NCBI GenBank assembly: GCA_030447665.1
Contig: JAUJOJ010000020.1
Span: 1 to 42,500 of the forward strand
Reading direction: 5' to 3'
DNA: 42,500 bases
Source: Allosphingosinicella sp.
Lineage (GTDB): Bacteria > Pseudomonadota > Alphaproteobacteria > Sphingomonadales > Sphingomonadaceae
Shown in pieces: positions 19,105 to 29,514 of the stretch (position 1 is the first letter of the stretch; each line of letters opens with the position of its first letter). The notes beneath the pieces are model-generated. The model did no database searches. It was not told the DNA's origin and was given only the letters and a program-made list of their open reading frames with translations. Position numbers and translations under genes: made by a program.

Positions 19105-19742
19105 GCGACCATTGCTGCCACGCCAAGGGCGAGGACCTCGCCCAGATGGCCCGGCGCCGCGACATCCGCCGGGTGCTGATCATCGTCCTGGCGATCAACA
19201 GCGCGATGTTCGTGCTCGAATTCACGGCCGGGATCATCGCTCATTCGGCCGCCTTGATGGCCGATTCCATGGACATGCTCGCCGATGCGCTGGTTTACGC
19301 CGTCAGCCTCTACGCGCTCGATCGTTCCGCCCGCTGGCGGGCGGGAGCGGCGCTGTTCAAGGGCGGGTTCATCCTCTTCCTCGGCTTGGGCGTCGTTTAC
19401 CAGATCGCGGTCAAAATGCTCTTCGGGGTGCCGCCTTCGTCAATCCTGATGCTCGTCTTCGGCGGACTGGCCTTGGCCGCGAACCTCGCCTGCCTCCGCC
19501 TGCTGTGGCGTTTCAAGGCCGACAATGTGAACCTTTCGAGCACTTTCGAATGCTCGCGCAACGACGTCATCGCCAATACGGGCGTGATCGCGGCCGCGGG
19601 CGGAGTCGCGCTGCTCGATTCGCCCTGGCCGGACATCGCAGTGGCCGTGGTGATCGCCTTTTTGTTCCTGAAGTCGGCGTTCCGGGTCACCGCCGAAGCC
19701 TGGCCGCAATATCGCCGGCCGCATGTGCATGCCGCTGAATAA
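19101..19742 (+). CDS. Cation diffusion facilitator family transporter
   Basis: 213 residues with about six membrane helices. The second helix region has [24 protein letters not shown], the CDF metal-site block, and the later helix has [12 protein letters not shown]. It lacks the long C-terminal cytoplasmic domain of CzcD/ZitB, so it is a short CDF protein. The N-terminus [10 protein letters not shown] is a Cys/His cluster that could bind metal. Likely exports a divalent cation such as zinc; the ion cannot be told from sequence. Confidence 0.85.
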   Translation: MSDHCCHAKGEDLAQMARRRDIRRVLIIVLAINSAMFVLEFTAGIIAHSAALMADSMDMLADALVYAVSLYALDRSARWRAGAALFKGGFILFLGLGVVYQIAVKMLFGVPPSSILMLVFGGLALAANLACLRLLWRFKADNVNLSSTFECSRNDVIANTGVIAAAGGVALLDSPWPDIAVAVVIAFLFLKSAFRVTAEAWPQYRRPHVHAAE

Positions 19743-19778
19743 GCGGTTCGCGCCCCATATTCACCATAGCGCTTAAGG

Positions 19779-19811
19779 CGATCGCAGCCGCTTCGGCTTA
19801 AGCTGCGATCG
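19779..19811. repeat. Hairpin over the start of the aspartic protease gene
   Basis: Arms CGATCGCAGC (19779-19788) and GCTGCGATCG (19802-19811) with a 13-base loop. The right arm includes the G of the GTG start codon, and no clear ribosome-binding site is seen outside it. Confidence 0.6.
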
Positions 19812-20344
19812 TGCAAAAGCTGCTTCTCCTCGCCATCGTCCTCGGGACCGCGCTCGGGCTGATCCTCCCGTCGAACCCGCCGGGCGACGGAGCGGGGGCC
19901 GCGCCGAAGCACGGTTTCGAAGCGGCGGCGGCAACGAACAAGGCAGCCGATCCTTCCGATGAGGCGCAGCCTGCCTCTCACTCGCCGGCGCGGATAGAGC
20001 GGCAGGAGAATGGCCATTTCTACGTTGACGCTGAAGTGAATGGCGGGGAGCTCGTGCACTTTCTCGTAGATACGGGTGCGACCAGCGTGGCCCTGACGGT
20101 GGAGGACGCAAGGAGGCTGGGTGTCGGCTTCTCGCCAAGCGAGTTCACCGTGATCGGCACCGGCGCCTCGGGAGAGGTTCGGGGGCAGATGGTCACGCTC
20201 GCCAGGGTGTCGGTGCAGGGAAGGGAAGTAAGGGACGTTAACGGCGCGGTGATCGAAGGCCTCACCACGTCCCTGCTCGGCCAATCCTATCTCTCGCGCA
20301 TCGGCTCGATTGAAATGAGCGGCGACCATATGACCCTGCGCTAG
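19811..20344 (+). CDS. Retropepsin-like aspartic protease, clan AA (TIGR02281-type)
   Basis: 177 residues from GTG 19811. An N-terminal hydrophobic segment (residues ~3-20) acts as signal or anchor. The catalytic motif is FLVDTGATSVALT with Asp87-Thr88-Gly89; VIGTGASGEVRG and LLGQSYLSRIGSIEMSGD match the flap and C-terminal blocks of the single-domain, dimerising bacterial retropepsin family. Probably a periplasmic protease; substrate unknown. Confidence 0.85.
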   Translation: MQKLLLLAIVLGTALGLILPSNPPGDGAGAAPKHGFEAAAATNKAADPSDEAQPASHSPARIERQENGHFYVDAEVNGGELVHFLVDTGATSVALTVEDARRLGVGFSPSEFTVIGTGASGEVRGQMVTLARVSVQGREVRDVNGAVIEGLTTSLLGQSYLSRIGSIEMSGDHMTLR

Positions 20345-20394
20345 ACCGCGCAGGGCGACGTGACGCGGTTTCTTCTTCTCTCACCATCGGTTGC

Positions 20395-20444
20395 AGCCTG
20401 ATCCTGAAGCGCGCGAAAGCGCTTCGAGCAAAGACGATCAGGCT
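20395..20444. repeat. Nested inverted repeat upstream of the EamA gene
   Basis: Outer arms AGCCTGATC (20395-20403) and GATCAGGCT (20436-20444); inner arms GAAGCGC (20406-20412) and GCGCTTC (20419-20425). The architecture is the same as the AGAGCCAGAT elements at 15101 and 42063, with a different outer arm. Confidence 0.7.
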
Positions 20445-20457
20445 CTAAGGGCGGCGC

Positions 20458-21360
20458 ATGGCTTCCGCCGCGCACCTCGATCGAACGTCCGTCGCCTTTG
20501 GCGTGGCGACGCTCGGCATCGCGCTCTTCTCCGCGATGGACGCGGTGATGAAGGGGCTTTCGATCGCGATCGGTGCCTATAATGCCGTGTTCTGGCGGAT
20601 GCTGGTGGGCCTGGCGCTCAGCAGCCTGCTCTATCTGACGCGGCGGCCGCCCCGGCCCTCGCGGGAGGCGGCGCGCTTTCATATCATCCGCGGGGTGGTC
20701 GGGTCGGTGATGGCGCTCACCTTCTTCTGGGGCATTGCGCGATTGCCGCTTGCCGAGGCGGTGGCGCTCACTTTCATCGCGCCCTTGCTCTCGCTCTACC
20801 TGGCCGCGGTATTCCTCAAGGAGCCGGTCGGGCGCCAGGCCGTCCTTGCATCGGTGATCGGCTTTGCCGGCGTGCTGGTGATCGTCGGCGCCCGTGCCGG
20901 CACGCCCGGAGACCGCGACCTGTGGGGTGCCGCCTCCGTCCTCGTCTCGGCCATGCTCTACGCCTATAATATCATCCTGATGCGGCAGCAGGCGCTGGTG
21001 GCGAAGCCGCTCGAGATCGCTTTTTATCAATATCTCGTGATCGGCGGCGTGTTGGCATTGGCGGCGCCCTTCATTGCCGTCCTTCCGCCGGCGGGCCAAT
21101 GGCCGAACCTCGTCTTCGCCGCCCTGCTCGCTTTGGTGTCGCTGATGCTGCTCGCCTGGTCCTATGCCAGGGCCGAAGCGCATCGCCTCGCAGCCGTGGA
21201 ATATACGGCTTTGCTCTGGGCCGCCTTGTTCGGCCTCGTCATCTTCGGCGAGGAAGTCGCGGTCCCGACGCTCCTCGGCGCCGCTTTGATCGTTGCCGGC
21301 TGCATACTTGCCGCACGGACGACAAGCCATCCCGCCCCGGCCGCGGAGGCCGCGCTGTGA
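20458..21360 (+). CDS. EamA/DMT family transporter
   Basis: 300 residues with about ten membrane helices in two EamA repeats. The first repeat shows AMDAVMKGLSIAIGAYNAVF and ARLPLAEAVALTFIAPLLSL; the second has AYNIILMRQQALVAKPLEIA and ALLWAALFGLVIFGEEV. It is an inner-membrane drug/metabolite exporter-type protein with unknown substrate. The stop codon overlaps the GTG start of the SMR gene (GTGA), so the two transporters are probably co-translated. Confidence 0.88.
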   Translation: MASAAHLDRTSVAFGVATLGIALFSAMDAVMKGLSIAIGAYNAVFWRMLVGLALSSLLYLTRRPPRPSREAARFHIIRGVVGSVMALTFFWGIARLPLAEAVALTFIAPLLSLYLAAVFLKEPVGRQAVLASVIGFAGVLVIVGARAGTPGDRDLWGAASVLVSAMLYAYNIILMRQQALVAKPLEIAFYQYLVIGGVLALAAPFIAVLPPAGQWPNLVFAALLALVSLMLLAWSYARAEAHRLAAVEYTALLWAALFGLVIFGEEVAVPTLLGAALIVAGCILAARTTSHPAPAAEAAL

Positions 21361-21683
21361 ACGCCGGGCTTGCCTGGCTGATCCTGATCGTCGGCGGCTG
21401 CTTCGAGGTCGGCTTCACGACCTGCCTCCGCTTCGTCGAGGGCTTCCGCAACATTCCCTGGACGCTCGGGTTCCTCGCCTCCGTGACCGTCAGCATGGGA
21501 ATGCTGGAGCTTGCCTCCCGCACCATCCCGATGGGTACGGCCTATGCGGTGTGGGGCGGCATCGGGGCGCTGGGAACGGTGCTTGTCGGCATCCTCTGGT
21601 TCGACGAGCCGGCGGCGACGATCCGCATCCTCCTCATCTTCGCGCTGATCGCCTGTATCGCCGGATTGAAGCTTACGGCGTGA
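21357..21683 (+). CDS. Small multidrug resistance (SMR) family transporter, SugE/Gdx-like
   Basis: 108 residues from GTG 21357 with four membrane helices. The first helix GGCFEVGFTTCLRFVEGF has the conserved membrane-embedded Glu, and RTIPMGTAYAVWGGIGALGT is the family signature. The spacing and GTAYAVWGGIGA motif are shared by quaternary-ammonium and guanidinium exporters, so the ligand is undecided. Confidence 0.88.
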   Translation: MNAGLAWLILIVGGCFEVGFTTCLRFVEGFRNIPWTLGFLASVTVSMGMLELASRTIPMGTAYAVWGGIGALGTVLVGILWFDEPAATIRILLIFALIACIAGLKLTA

Positions 21684-21756
21684 TGCCGATCCACCGGGCC
21701 AGGTTCGTCTTGATCCGGACGCCTGTCGCCTTGACTCCGTCCCTGAGGCATCCGCC

Positions 21757-21993
21757 ATGACCGAGTTCCCCTCCTCCAGCGCGATCGAGCGGGCAGAATA
21801 TCGGGCTGCGGCGGGGACGCTGGACATCTGGTACCGGGGCGGGGACCGGTACAGCTATTTCGAGGTTCCGGCCGAGATCTACGAAGGGCTGCTCGACGCG
21901 CCTTCCACGGGCGAGTTCGTCAACGCCTACGTCAAGCCGAACTATCGCTACGAAATCGAGCCCCGCCGCCGCCGCTTCCGGCCGGCTGACTAG
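21757..21993 (+). CDS. KTSC domain-containing protein
   Basis: 78 residues. The fold is recognised from SSAIERAEYRAAAGTLDIWY, RYSYFEVPAEIYEGLLDAPS and TGEFVNAYVKPNYRYE, the KTSC domain layout. Small cytoplasmic proteins or C-terminal domains of this kind are linked to RNA-related or phage proteins, with no firm function. Convergent with the amidase, 10 bases apart. Confidence 0.85.
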   Translation: MTEFPSSSAIERAEYRAAAGTLDIWYRGGDRYSYFEVPAEIYEGLLDAPSTGEFVNAYVKPNYRYEIEPRRRRFRPAD

Positions 21994-22003
21994 ATTTCTT
22001 GGC

Positions 22004-23575
22004 TTAGCGCGCTCCTTCGAACGCGCGCTGCACTTCGGGCGTGTCCTCGACCGAGCGGACGAAGCGGGGCTCCAGCCGCTTCTGGGAGGCCTGCTCGTAA
22101 TCATAGCCGAGCGAAAGGATCAACGCGTCGGACCATTTCGGGCCCAGGAAGCTCAAGCCGACCGGCATCCCCTTCACCTGCCCCATCGGAACGGTGAGGT
22201 GCGGGTAACCGGCCACGGCCGCAAGGCTGCCGGCACCGCCGCCGGGATATTGATCGCCATGCACCGCATCGATCAGCCATGCCGCGGCGACGGTCGGGCC
22301 GACCAGCGCCTCCACCTTGTGCGCCTTGAGGAGCTTGTCGACGCCCTCGGGCCCGGCAAGGCGGAAGGAGGTGGCGCGCGCCTTTTTATAGTCCGGATCG
22401 TCGAGGCCCTTGGTCTTCTCCGAGCCTTCGAAGATGTCCTGGCCGAAAAGCGGCATCTCCGTCGCGGCGTTCGCCTTGTTGAAGGCGATGAGATCGGCAA
22501 GCGTGCGCGTCTGCACGGTCGGCGGCGTGCTGGCGAGATAAGCGTTCAGATCGGCTTTGAACTCGCTCAGCAGCACCTTGTAGGATTCGCTGCCGATCTG
22601 CCCGCGGCCTTCGAACTTGTCGATATCGACGAGGATCGCGCCCTCCCGCCGGAGCGTCTCCAGCGCTTCGGCGAACGGGGCGTCGGTGCCGAAGCCGGTG
22701 GCGAAGCGCATCACGCCGATGCGTCGGCCGCGCAGCGAATTGTCGGAAAGAGCCGTCACATAGTCGGTCCGGCGCGCGTCCGCTTCCCGAGTTGCCGGAT
22801 CGGCGGGATCGCTCCCGGCCATCGCGGCCAGCATCGCCGCCGCCTCGCGGACGGTGCGGGTCATCGGCCCGGGCGTGTCCTGGCTATGGCTGATCGGAAC
22901 CACATAGGTGCGGCTGACGAGGCCGACCGTCGGCTTGAAGCCGACGATCCCGCTGATCGATGCCGGACAGGTGATCGATCCGTTGGTTTCCGTCCCCACC
23001 GCCATGGTGACGAGCCCCGCCGCGACGGCGACGCCGCTCCCGGTGCTCGATCCGCAGGCATTGCGGTCGAGCGCATGCGCGTTGCGGGTCTGCCCGCCAA
23101 CGGCGCTCCAGCCCGAGATGGAGTCGCTCGAACGGAAATTCGCCCACTCGGAAAGGTTGGTCTTGCCGACGATGATGGCACCGGCCTGCCGGAGCCGCGC
23201 CACGAGCGGCGCGTCGCGGCCGGTGACATTGTCCTTCAGCGCCAGGCTGCCGGCGGTCGTCGGCAGCGGCCCCTTCATCTCGATATTGTCCTTGATGAGG
23301 ATCGGCATCCCCCAGAGCGGCCCGCGCGGCGAGGAGCTTCGATCGAGCTCGCGCGCCTGATCGACGGCGGTGGGATCGACCGCGATCACCGAATTGAGCC
23401 TGGTGTCGATCTCCTCGATGCGGCGGATGGCGGCAAGCGTGCGGCCTGCCGCGCTGTCTTCGCGGTCTGCGCGGGCGGTGGCGGAGCCGCGGTCGTAAGC
23501 GGCCGGTGCGTCGCGATAGGCGGTGGCACAGCCGGAGAGCAGGAAAAAGGTGGCAAGAACGAAGCTGCGGGTCAT
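22004..23575 (-). CDS. Amidase-signature family lipoprotein
   Basis: 523 residues from ATG 23575 with a lipoprotein signal peptide ([10 protein letters not shown], Cys ~16). The Ser-cisSer-Lys triad is complete: Lys95 in [10 protein letters not shown], cis-Ser176 in [16 protein letters not shown], and nucleophile Ser200 in [12 protein letters not shown], 24 residues apart as in other family members. A membrane-anchored periplasmic amidase is expected. In-frame codons upstream to 23671 are likely not translated because they would bury the signal peptide. Confidence 0.92.
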   Translation of the reverse strand: MTRSFVLATFFLLSGCATAYRDAPAAYDRGSATARADREDSAAGRTLAAIRRIEEIDTRLNSVIAVDPTAVDQARELDRSSSPRGPLWGMPILIKDNIEMKGPLPTTAGSLALKDNVTGRDAPLVARLRQAGAIIVGKTNLSEWANFRSSDSISGWSAVGGQTRNAHALDRNACGSSTGSGVAVAAGLVTMAVGTETNGSITCPASISGIVGFKPTVGLVSRTYVVPISHSQDTPGPMTRTVREAAAMLAAMAGSDPADPATREADARRTDYVTALSDNSLRGRRIGVMRFATGFGTDAPFAEALETLRREGAILVDIDKFEGRGQIGSESYKVLLSEFKADLNAYLASTPPTVQTRTLADLIAFNKANAATEMPLFGQDIFEGSEKTKGLDDPDYKKARATSFRLAGPEGVDKLLKAHKVEALVGPTVAAAWLIDAVHGDQYPGGGAGSLAAVAGYPHLTVPMGQVKGMPVGLSFLGPKWSDALILSLGYDYEQASQKRLEPRFVRSVEDTPEVQRAFEGAR

Positions 23576-23588
23576 GAGCTTTGCCTTT

Positions 23589-25514
23589 CTACGTGCGGGG
23601 CGCGAGCAGGGCGTCAAGTGAGGAGGGGCCGGTTCCCACCCTTTCGAGAACCGGATAGCGAAGGCCGGCATGATAAGGCAGCTCGATCGTGCGGTAGAGC
23701 GAGCCCCTTTTCACCAGGAGCTTGATTGGATTTCTGCCGCCTTTTGCCGCGGTGATGGCGCCCTTGAAGTCGTCATTGGAATAAGCGCGGCCGTTCACCG
23801 CCACGATCTTCGTGCCGGTGGTCACGCCTTCGTTGAACAGCGGCGAATCCCAGGCGACGCCGTTGATCTCGCCGTCTTTGCCGATCGTGATGCCGAGCGT
23901 GTAGGTGAGGTCGACCACTTCGCGCGCCTTTTCGCGCGAGGCGAAATAGGGTGTCGGCGTGTCGCGATAGACGAGCCGGTATCCGGCGCGCTTGATCCAG
24001 TCGAGCGGGGCGGGGCCGGTCTGTTCGACCCGCCGGCGGAGATAGCCCGCCCAGTCGTAGGGCGTGATCCCGTTCAGCGTCCGCACGATATCGTCGAAGG
24101 TGTAGGTGAGGATGCCCTGGTCGCCCGGATTGACGCCGAAAAAGGCGCGGGCGAAATCGTCGATCGAGCGCTGGCCGCCGGTGCGCTCGCGGATGATGCT
24201 GTCGACGTCGAGCCAGATCAGCATGCCCTCGCCATAATAATCCTCGCCGCGATGCCAGCTGGGGAAGGGCTTCGGACGTCGGGCGCCGACGATCGGATCG
24301 AAGGTGGTGTCGATGAGCGGCCGCCAATTGCGTCCCGGCACGGTGTCGAGATAGGCGGCGTTGCGCGCAAGCTCGCCCAGCACGTCCTCCTTCGGCATCA
24401 TGCCCGAGCGGGCGGACAGGATGTTGCCCCAGAATTGCGTCTGGCCTTCGTAGAGCCAGAGCATGGTGTTGCCCATCGGCTCGCGATAGGTCGGCGTCCA
24501 CAGGTCGGCGCCGCGGCGATATTTGCCGTTCCAGCTGTGATTGAATTCATGGGCCAGGAGATCGCGGCCGGCCGAGCCCTTTTCCCATTCCTTGAAATAG
24601 GTGCGCGGGTGGCCGTTCTCGGATGAGCGGAGATGCTCGAGGCCGATATCGCCGAGCTCGTCGGTCAGGGCGACGAGAAACTCATATTCGTCGAAATGGG
24701 CGGCGCCGTAGAGCTTCATGAACTGCTCGACCATCCGTCGGTGCGCGGCGATGTGCTCGGGCTTGGCGACGGCAAGGTCCTCGGGCCGGTCGGCGAACAG
24801 GTTGAGGTTCACATTCCCGCCGAGAGTCTCCCTCCGGTAATGGCGGCCGGCGAACATCGGCGAATCCACCAGCGTCTCGTAGGAAACAGGCTTGTAGGTG
24901 ATGCGGTCTCCGCGGCGGCTCGCCACGTCGAGCGATGTGGCCACCTGGAAGCCCGCCGGCAGCGTGATCGTCGCCTGAATGGGGATGTTCCGCACGAAAT
25001 AGCCGGCGGGATAGAGCGACATCTTCTCCCACTGAACATTGAGCATGTCCGGCGTCATCACGATCCGGCCCTGGTTGGGCTCGGTCGGCGAGAGATGCTG
25101 GAACTCCACGTTGAGCTCACGCGCGCCGGACGGCACATCGAGGTGAAAGGCGAAGACGTCGGCGGGATCGCGGCGCCACGCCACCGGCCGGCCGTTGGCG
25201 GTGACCTTGAGGCCCGCGATGCTGGCGATCGGCCCGCGCGGGGCGTGGTTGCCCGGCAGCCATTCGGGATAGAGCAAGGTCAGCGTGCCCGCGCCCTGGA
25301 CCGGGATGGTCTGGCGGACGCGGAACACGGCCCGCGCCGTGTCGGTCGCATCGACGTTGATCGTCAGCGTACCCGGATAGGGCACATCGCGCGCGGCCGG
25401 GATCCGGCTCTCCATCGGCGCCGGCTGCGGCCGGCTCATATCGACTTGCGCGAGGGCGGGAACGGCCGCCGTAGCAGCGAGCAGGATCAGGATGTTACGC
25501 AAGGGGACTCTCAA
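23589..25514 (-). CDS. M61 family (glycyl aminopeptidase-like) metallopeptidase, copy A
   Basis: About 641 residues, with TTG at 25514 as the likely start (a second TTG at 25502 is possible); copy B uses the equivalent codon. Signal peptide NILILLAATAAVPALAQ. The zinc site HEFNH lies at about residues 322-326 in LLAHEFNHSWNGKY, with the third ligand in LYEGQTQFWG. The C-terminal ~95 residues are a PDZ domain (ITIGKDGEINGVAWDSPLFN, TKIVAVNGRAY). Periplasmic. The reading frame runs on from ppa copy A because of a frameshift there, but they are separate genes. Complete, unlike copy B. Confidence 0.92.
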   Translation of the reverse strand: MRVPLRNILILLAATAAVPALAQVDMSRPQPAPMESRIPAARDVPYPGTLTINVDATDTARAVFRVRQTIPVQGAGTLTLLYPEWLPGNHAPRGPIASIAGLKVTANGRPVAWRRDPADVFAFHLDVPSGARELNVEFQHLSPTEPNQGRIVMTPDMLNVQWEKMSLYPAGYFVRNIPIQATITLPAGFQVATSLDVASRRGDRITYKPVSYETLVDSPMFAGRHYRRETLGGNVNLNLFADRPEDLAVAKPEHIAAHRRMVEQFMKLYGAAHFDEYEFLVALTDELGDIGLEHLRSSENGHPRTYFKEWEKGSAGRDLLAHEFNHSWNGKYRRGADLWTPTYREPMGNTMLWLYEGQTQFWGNILSARSGMMPKEDVLGELARNAAYLDTVPGRNWRPLIDTTFDPIVGARRPKPFPSWHRGEDYYGEGMLIWLDVDSIIRERTGGQRSIDDFARAFFGVNPGDQGILTYTFDDIVRTLNGITPYDWAGYLRRRVEQTGPAPLDWIKRAGYRLVYRDTPTPYFASREKAREVVDLTYTLGITIGKDGEINGVAWDSPLFNEGVTTGTKIVAVNGRAYSNDDFKGAITAAKGGRNPIKLLVKRGSLYRTIELPYHAGLRYPVLERVGTGPSSLDALLAPRT

Positions 25515-25594
25515 GGAACGTCTTTGTTTTCCGTCCCTTGCCGAACCTGCGCGCCCCGTCCAGTGCTTCAGGCGTGCTTCAGGCGTCCAGTGCT

Positions 25595-26135
25595 TCAGGC
25601 GGCCTTTGCCACCTGCGCCCGGTCGATCGCTTCCATCACGATCCGGCAGGCATCCTTTTGGCCGAGCCAATGGCCGACGCGCACCCACTTTTCCGGCTCG
25701 AGGGTCCTTATAGTGGGTGAAGAAATGCTCGATCTGCTGGCGAACGATATCCGGCAAGTCGTCCGCTTCCTCGACCTTCTCGTAATAAGGGAAGGTGCTG
25801 TGGTCGGGCACCGCGAGGATCTTCTCGTCGCCGCCGGCCTCGTCCTCCAGCAGCAGCACGGCGATCGGCCGCACCCGCACCACGCAGCCCGGAATGAAGG
25901 GCGAGCGGGCGACAACCATCACGTCGAGCGGATCGCCGTCGGGCGAGAGGGTGTGCGGGATGAAGCCGTAATTGGCCGGGTAGCGCATCGGCGTGTGGAG
26001 GATGCGGTCGACGAAGATCGCGCCCGACTTCTTGTCGAACTCATATTTGACCGGCTCGCCGCCGACCGGGACTTCGATGATCGCGTTGACGCTGTTCGGC
26101 GGATCGTCGCCGACGGGGATGAGATCGATGTTCAT
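25595..26135 (-). CDS. ppa: Inorganic pyrophosphatase, copy A, one-base insertion
   Basis: Family I soluble PPase. ATG at 26135; DRILHTPMRYPANYGFIPHT and DGDPLDVMVVARSPF (with the active-site aspartates) are present. A GGG run at 25702-25704, where copy B has GG, shifts the frame after FFTHYKD. The normal end IDRAQVAKAA and TGA at 25595 are still readable in the other frame. If the insertion is real, the product would be fused to M61 after ~60 foreign residues, which would disrupt both. Divergent from hisS copy A. Confidence 0.88.
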
Positions 26136-26197
26136 GACGGCGCCCCGATAGGGCCGAGGCGCTTCCCAGGCGAGATAAAAATGCTAAGCCCCCGCCG

Positions 26198-27473
26198 ATG
26201 AGCAGCAAAGTGCAGGCGATCAGGGGCACGCAGAGCATGCTCGGCGAAGAGGCCGAGCGGTTCCACGCCGTCGTTTCGGCGTTCGATCGCGTGCGCCGGC
26301 TCTTCGGCTTTCAGCGGGTGGAAGTGCCGGTGTTCGAGGCGACGTCGGTCTTCGCCCGCAGCCTGGGCGAGACCACGGATGTGGTCTCGAAGGAGATGTA
26401 CACGTTCGAAGATCGCGGCGGGGATTCGATCACGCTGCGGCCTGAGTTCACCGCCGGCATCGCCCGTGCCTATCTGTCCGAAGGCTGGCAGCAATTTGCG
26501 CCGCTCAAGGTCGCGACGCACGGCCCCGCCTTTCGGTATGAGCGGCCGCAGAAGGGGAGTTCCGCCAGTTCCACCAGCTCGATGCGGAAGTGATCGGCAC
26601 CGATTCTCCGATGGCCGATGTCGAGCTGCTCGCCTTTGCCGACCAGCTGCTGCGCGAGCTGGGCATCGCCGAGGGCGTCACGCTGCAGCTCAACACGCTC
26701 GGCGACCCGGAGACGCGCGAGGCCTGGCGGGCGGCCTTGGTCGAGCATTTCGAAGCGCATCGCGGCTCATTGTCGGAGGAGAGCCTGGCGCGGCTCGACA
26801 AGAACCCGCTCCGCATCCTCGACAGCAAGGACCCGAGGGACCGGCCGATCGCCGACGGCGCGCCGGCGATCGACGACTATTTGACCGAAGGCGCGCCGCG
26901 GATTTCTTCGCCGCCGTCGTTTCTGGGCTGGACTCGGCAGGCGTGCGCTGGACGCGCAACGCGCGGCTTGTCCGCGGCCTCGATTACTACCGCCACACGG
27001 CGTTCGAATTCGTCACGGACCGCTTGGGCGCGCAGGGTACAGTGCTGGCAGGCGGGCGTTACGACGGTCTCATCGAAGCGCTCGGCGGCCCGCACACACC
27101 GGCTGTTGGATGGGCAGCAGGCATCGAGCGGCTCGCCATGCTGATTGCCACACCGAAAGACCGAAGCGAAATCTTTGGAGTCATACCCGAGACGGAAGAA
27201 TCAGAGGACTTGGCTTTCGGACTTGCCGCTCTTCTTAGGAGAAGCGAATCAGAGCCGATCTTCTGTATGGCGGTTCCTCCAAGAAGCGGCTCGACAAGCT
27301 GCGCAAGAGGGGGATCTCAGCAACCGCCTTGTTCGTGCGAGACGGATGAGCCGAACGTTGTTGGCCGCATGGGCGTTAAGCGTTTCCGCGAAATGGGACA
27401 CGACTCGATTTGGCGGGCCGGTAAGGCATTCGCCCTAGAATATGATGTCACCGCAGCACGTGGTGGCTCATGA
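26198..27473 (+). pseudogene. hisS: Histidyl-tRNA synthetase, copy A, broken by at least three indels
   Basis: Charges tRNA-His. The first ~120 residues ([40 protein letters not shown], motif 2 [12 protein letters not shown]) are in one frame. Near 26555 one base is lost compared with copy B. The middle ([27 protein letters not shown]) is in a second frame. Near 26890 two bases are gained and the HisA block [17 protein letters not shown] and motif 3 [13 protein letters not shown] lie in a third. Further on, [16 protein letters not shown] is out of frame again. Seen as damaged or mis-sequenced, since substitutions against copy B are few. Confidence 0.85.
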
Positions 27474-27525
27474 AGCGGCGGTTGGGACTTCCTGAGTGAC
27501 ATCGTTCTGAAGCGAGCGTGACCTC

Positions 27526-28656
<1,131 letters not shown>

Positions 28657-29459
28657 GCGAGAGCTCCCGTCTCGATGCCGAATTGCTGATGGCCAAGGCC
28701 CTGCACATCGACCGCGACCGGCTGATCCTCGACCCCCCCTCAGGCGATGTTCCCGACCGCTTCTGGCAGATGGTCGAGCGCCGCAGGGCCGGCGAGCCGC
28801 TCGCCTACATCAGCGGCCGCCGCGCCTTCTGGAACATCGAGCTCCACGTCGGTCCCGGAGTGCTGATCCCGCGTCCCGACAGCGAAGTGCTGATCGCCGT
28901 CGCGCTCGACCATTTCGAAGGCACGTCTGGCCCGAAGCGCATCCTCGACCTCGGCACGGGGCCCGGCACGCTTCTGCTCGCCGCGCTCGACCTGTGGCCC
29001 GGCGCGACCGGTCTCGGCGTCGATTTGTCCCGCCAGGCCTTGTCCTATGCCGCGTCCAATGCGCGCAGGCTCGGGCTCGAGCCCCGCGCGCGGCTGAAGG
29101 TCGGCAATTGGGCGCAAGGCATTTCCCAGCGCTTCGACCTCATCCTGTGCAACCCGCCCTATGTGGCGACAAGCGCGGAGCTCGGCCGCGGCGTCGCCGA
29201 GTTCGAGCCGCACGAGGCGCTGTTCGCCAGCGAGGAGGGGCTCGAAGCCTATCGCGCGCTCGGGCCCCAGCTTCCCCGCCTGCTCGAGCGAGGCGGGCTC
29301 GCGGCGGTCGAAATCGGCCACGACCAGGCCCCGGCCGTCGCTTCGATTCTCGAGCGCGACGGCCTGAGCTCAAGGGTCGCTAACGACCTCGGCGCCCGCC
29401 CACGCGCGCTGCTCCTAACCTGGGTTGAATAGAAAAGCGCTTGGCATCGGGACGTTACG

Positions 29460-29491
29460 TCCGGCAGGTCGTCCGCTTCCTGGACCTTCTC
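29460..29491 (-). pseudogene. Fragment of ppa at the junction of the two duplication units
   Basis: These 32 bases match ppa copy B (31543-31574) at 31 positions and encode, on the minus strand, EKVQEADDLPD, against EKVEEADDLPD in the enzyme. The flanks do not clearly match. It lies between prmC copy A and the truncated end of M61 copy B. Confidence 0.75.
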
Positions 29492-29514
29492 TGCAATATG
29501 CAGGTAGTGCTTTG

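Noticed and set aside
22199..23725. Long frame of 508 codons opposite the amidase gene
   Set aside because: Arg/Ala/Gly-rich shadow without any motif; the amidase on the other strand has a complete catalytic triad and signal peptide.
23589..26135. A single 848-residue protein joining pyrophosphatase to M61 peptidase
   Set aside because: The joining segment is the frameshifted ppa end plus spacer. The other ppa copy is separate and ends normally, and M61 has its own signal peptide.
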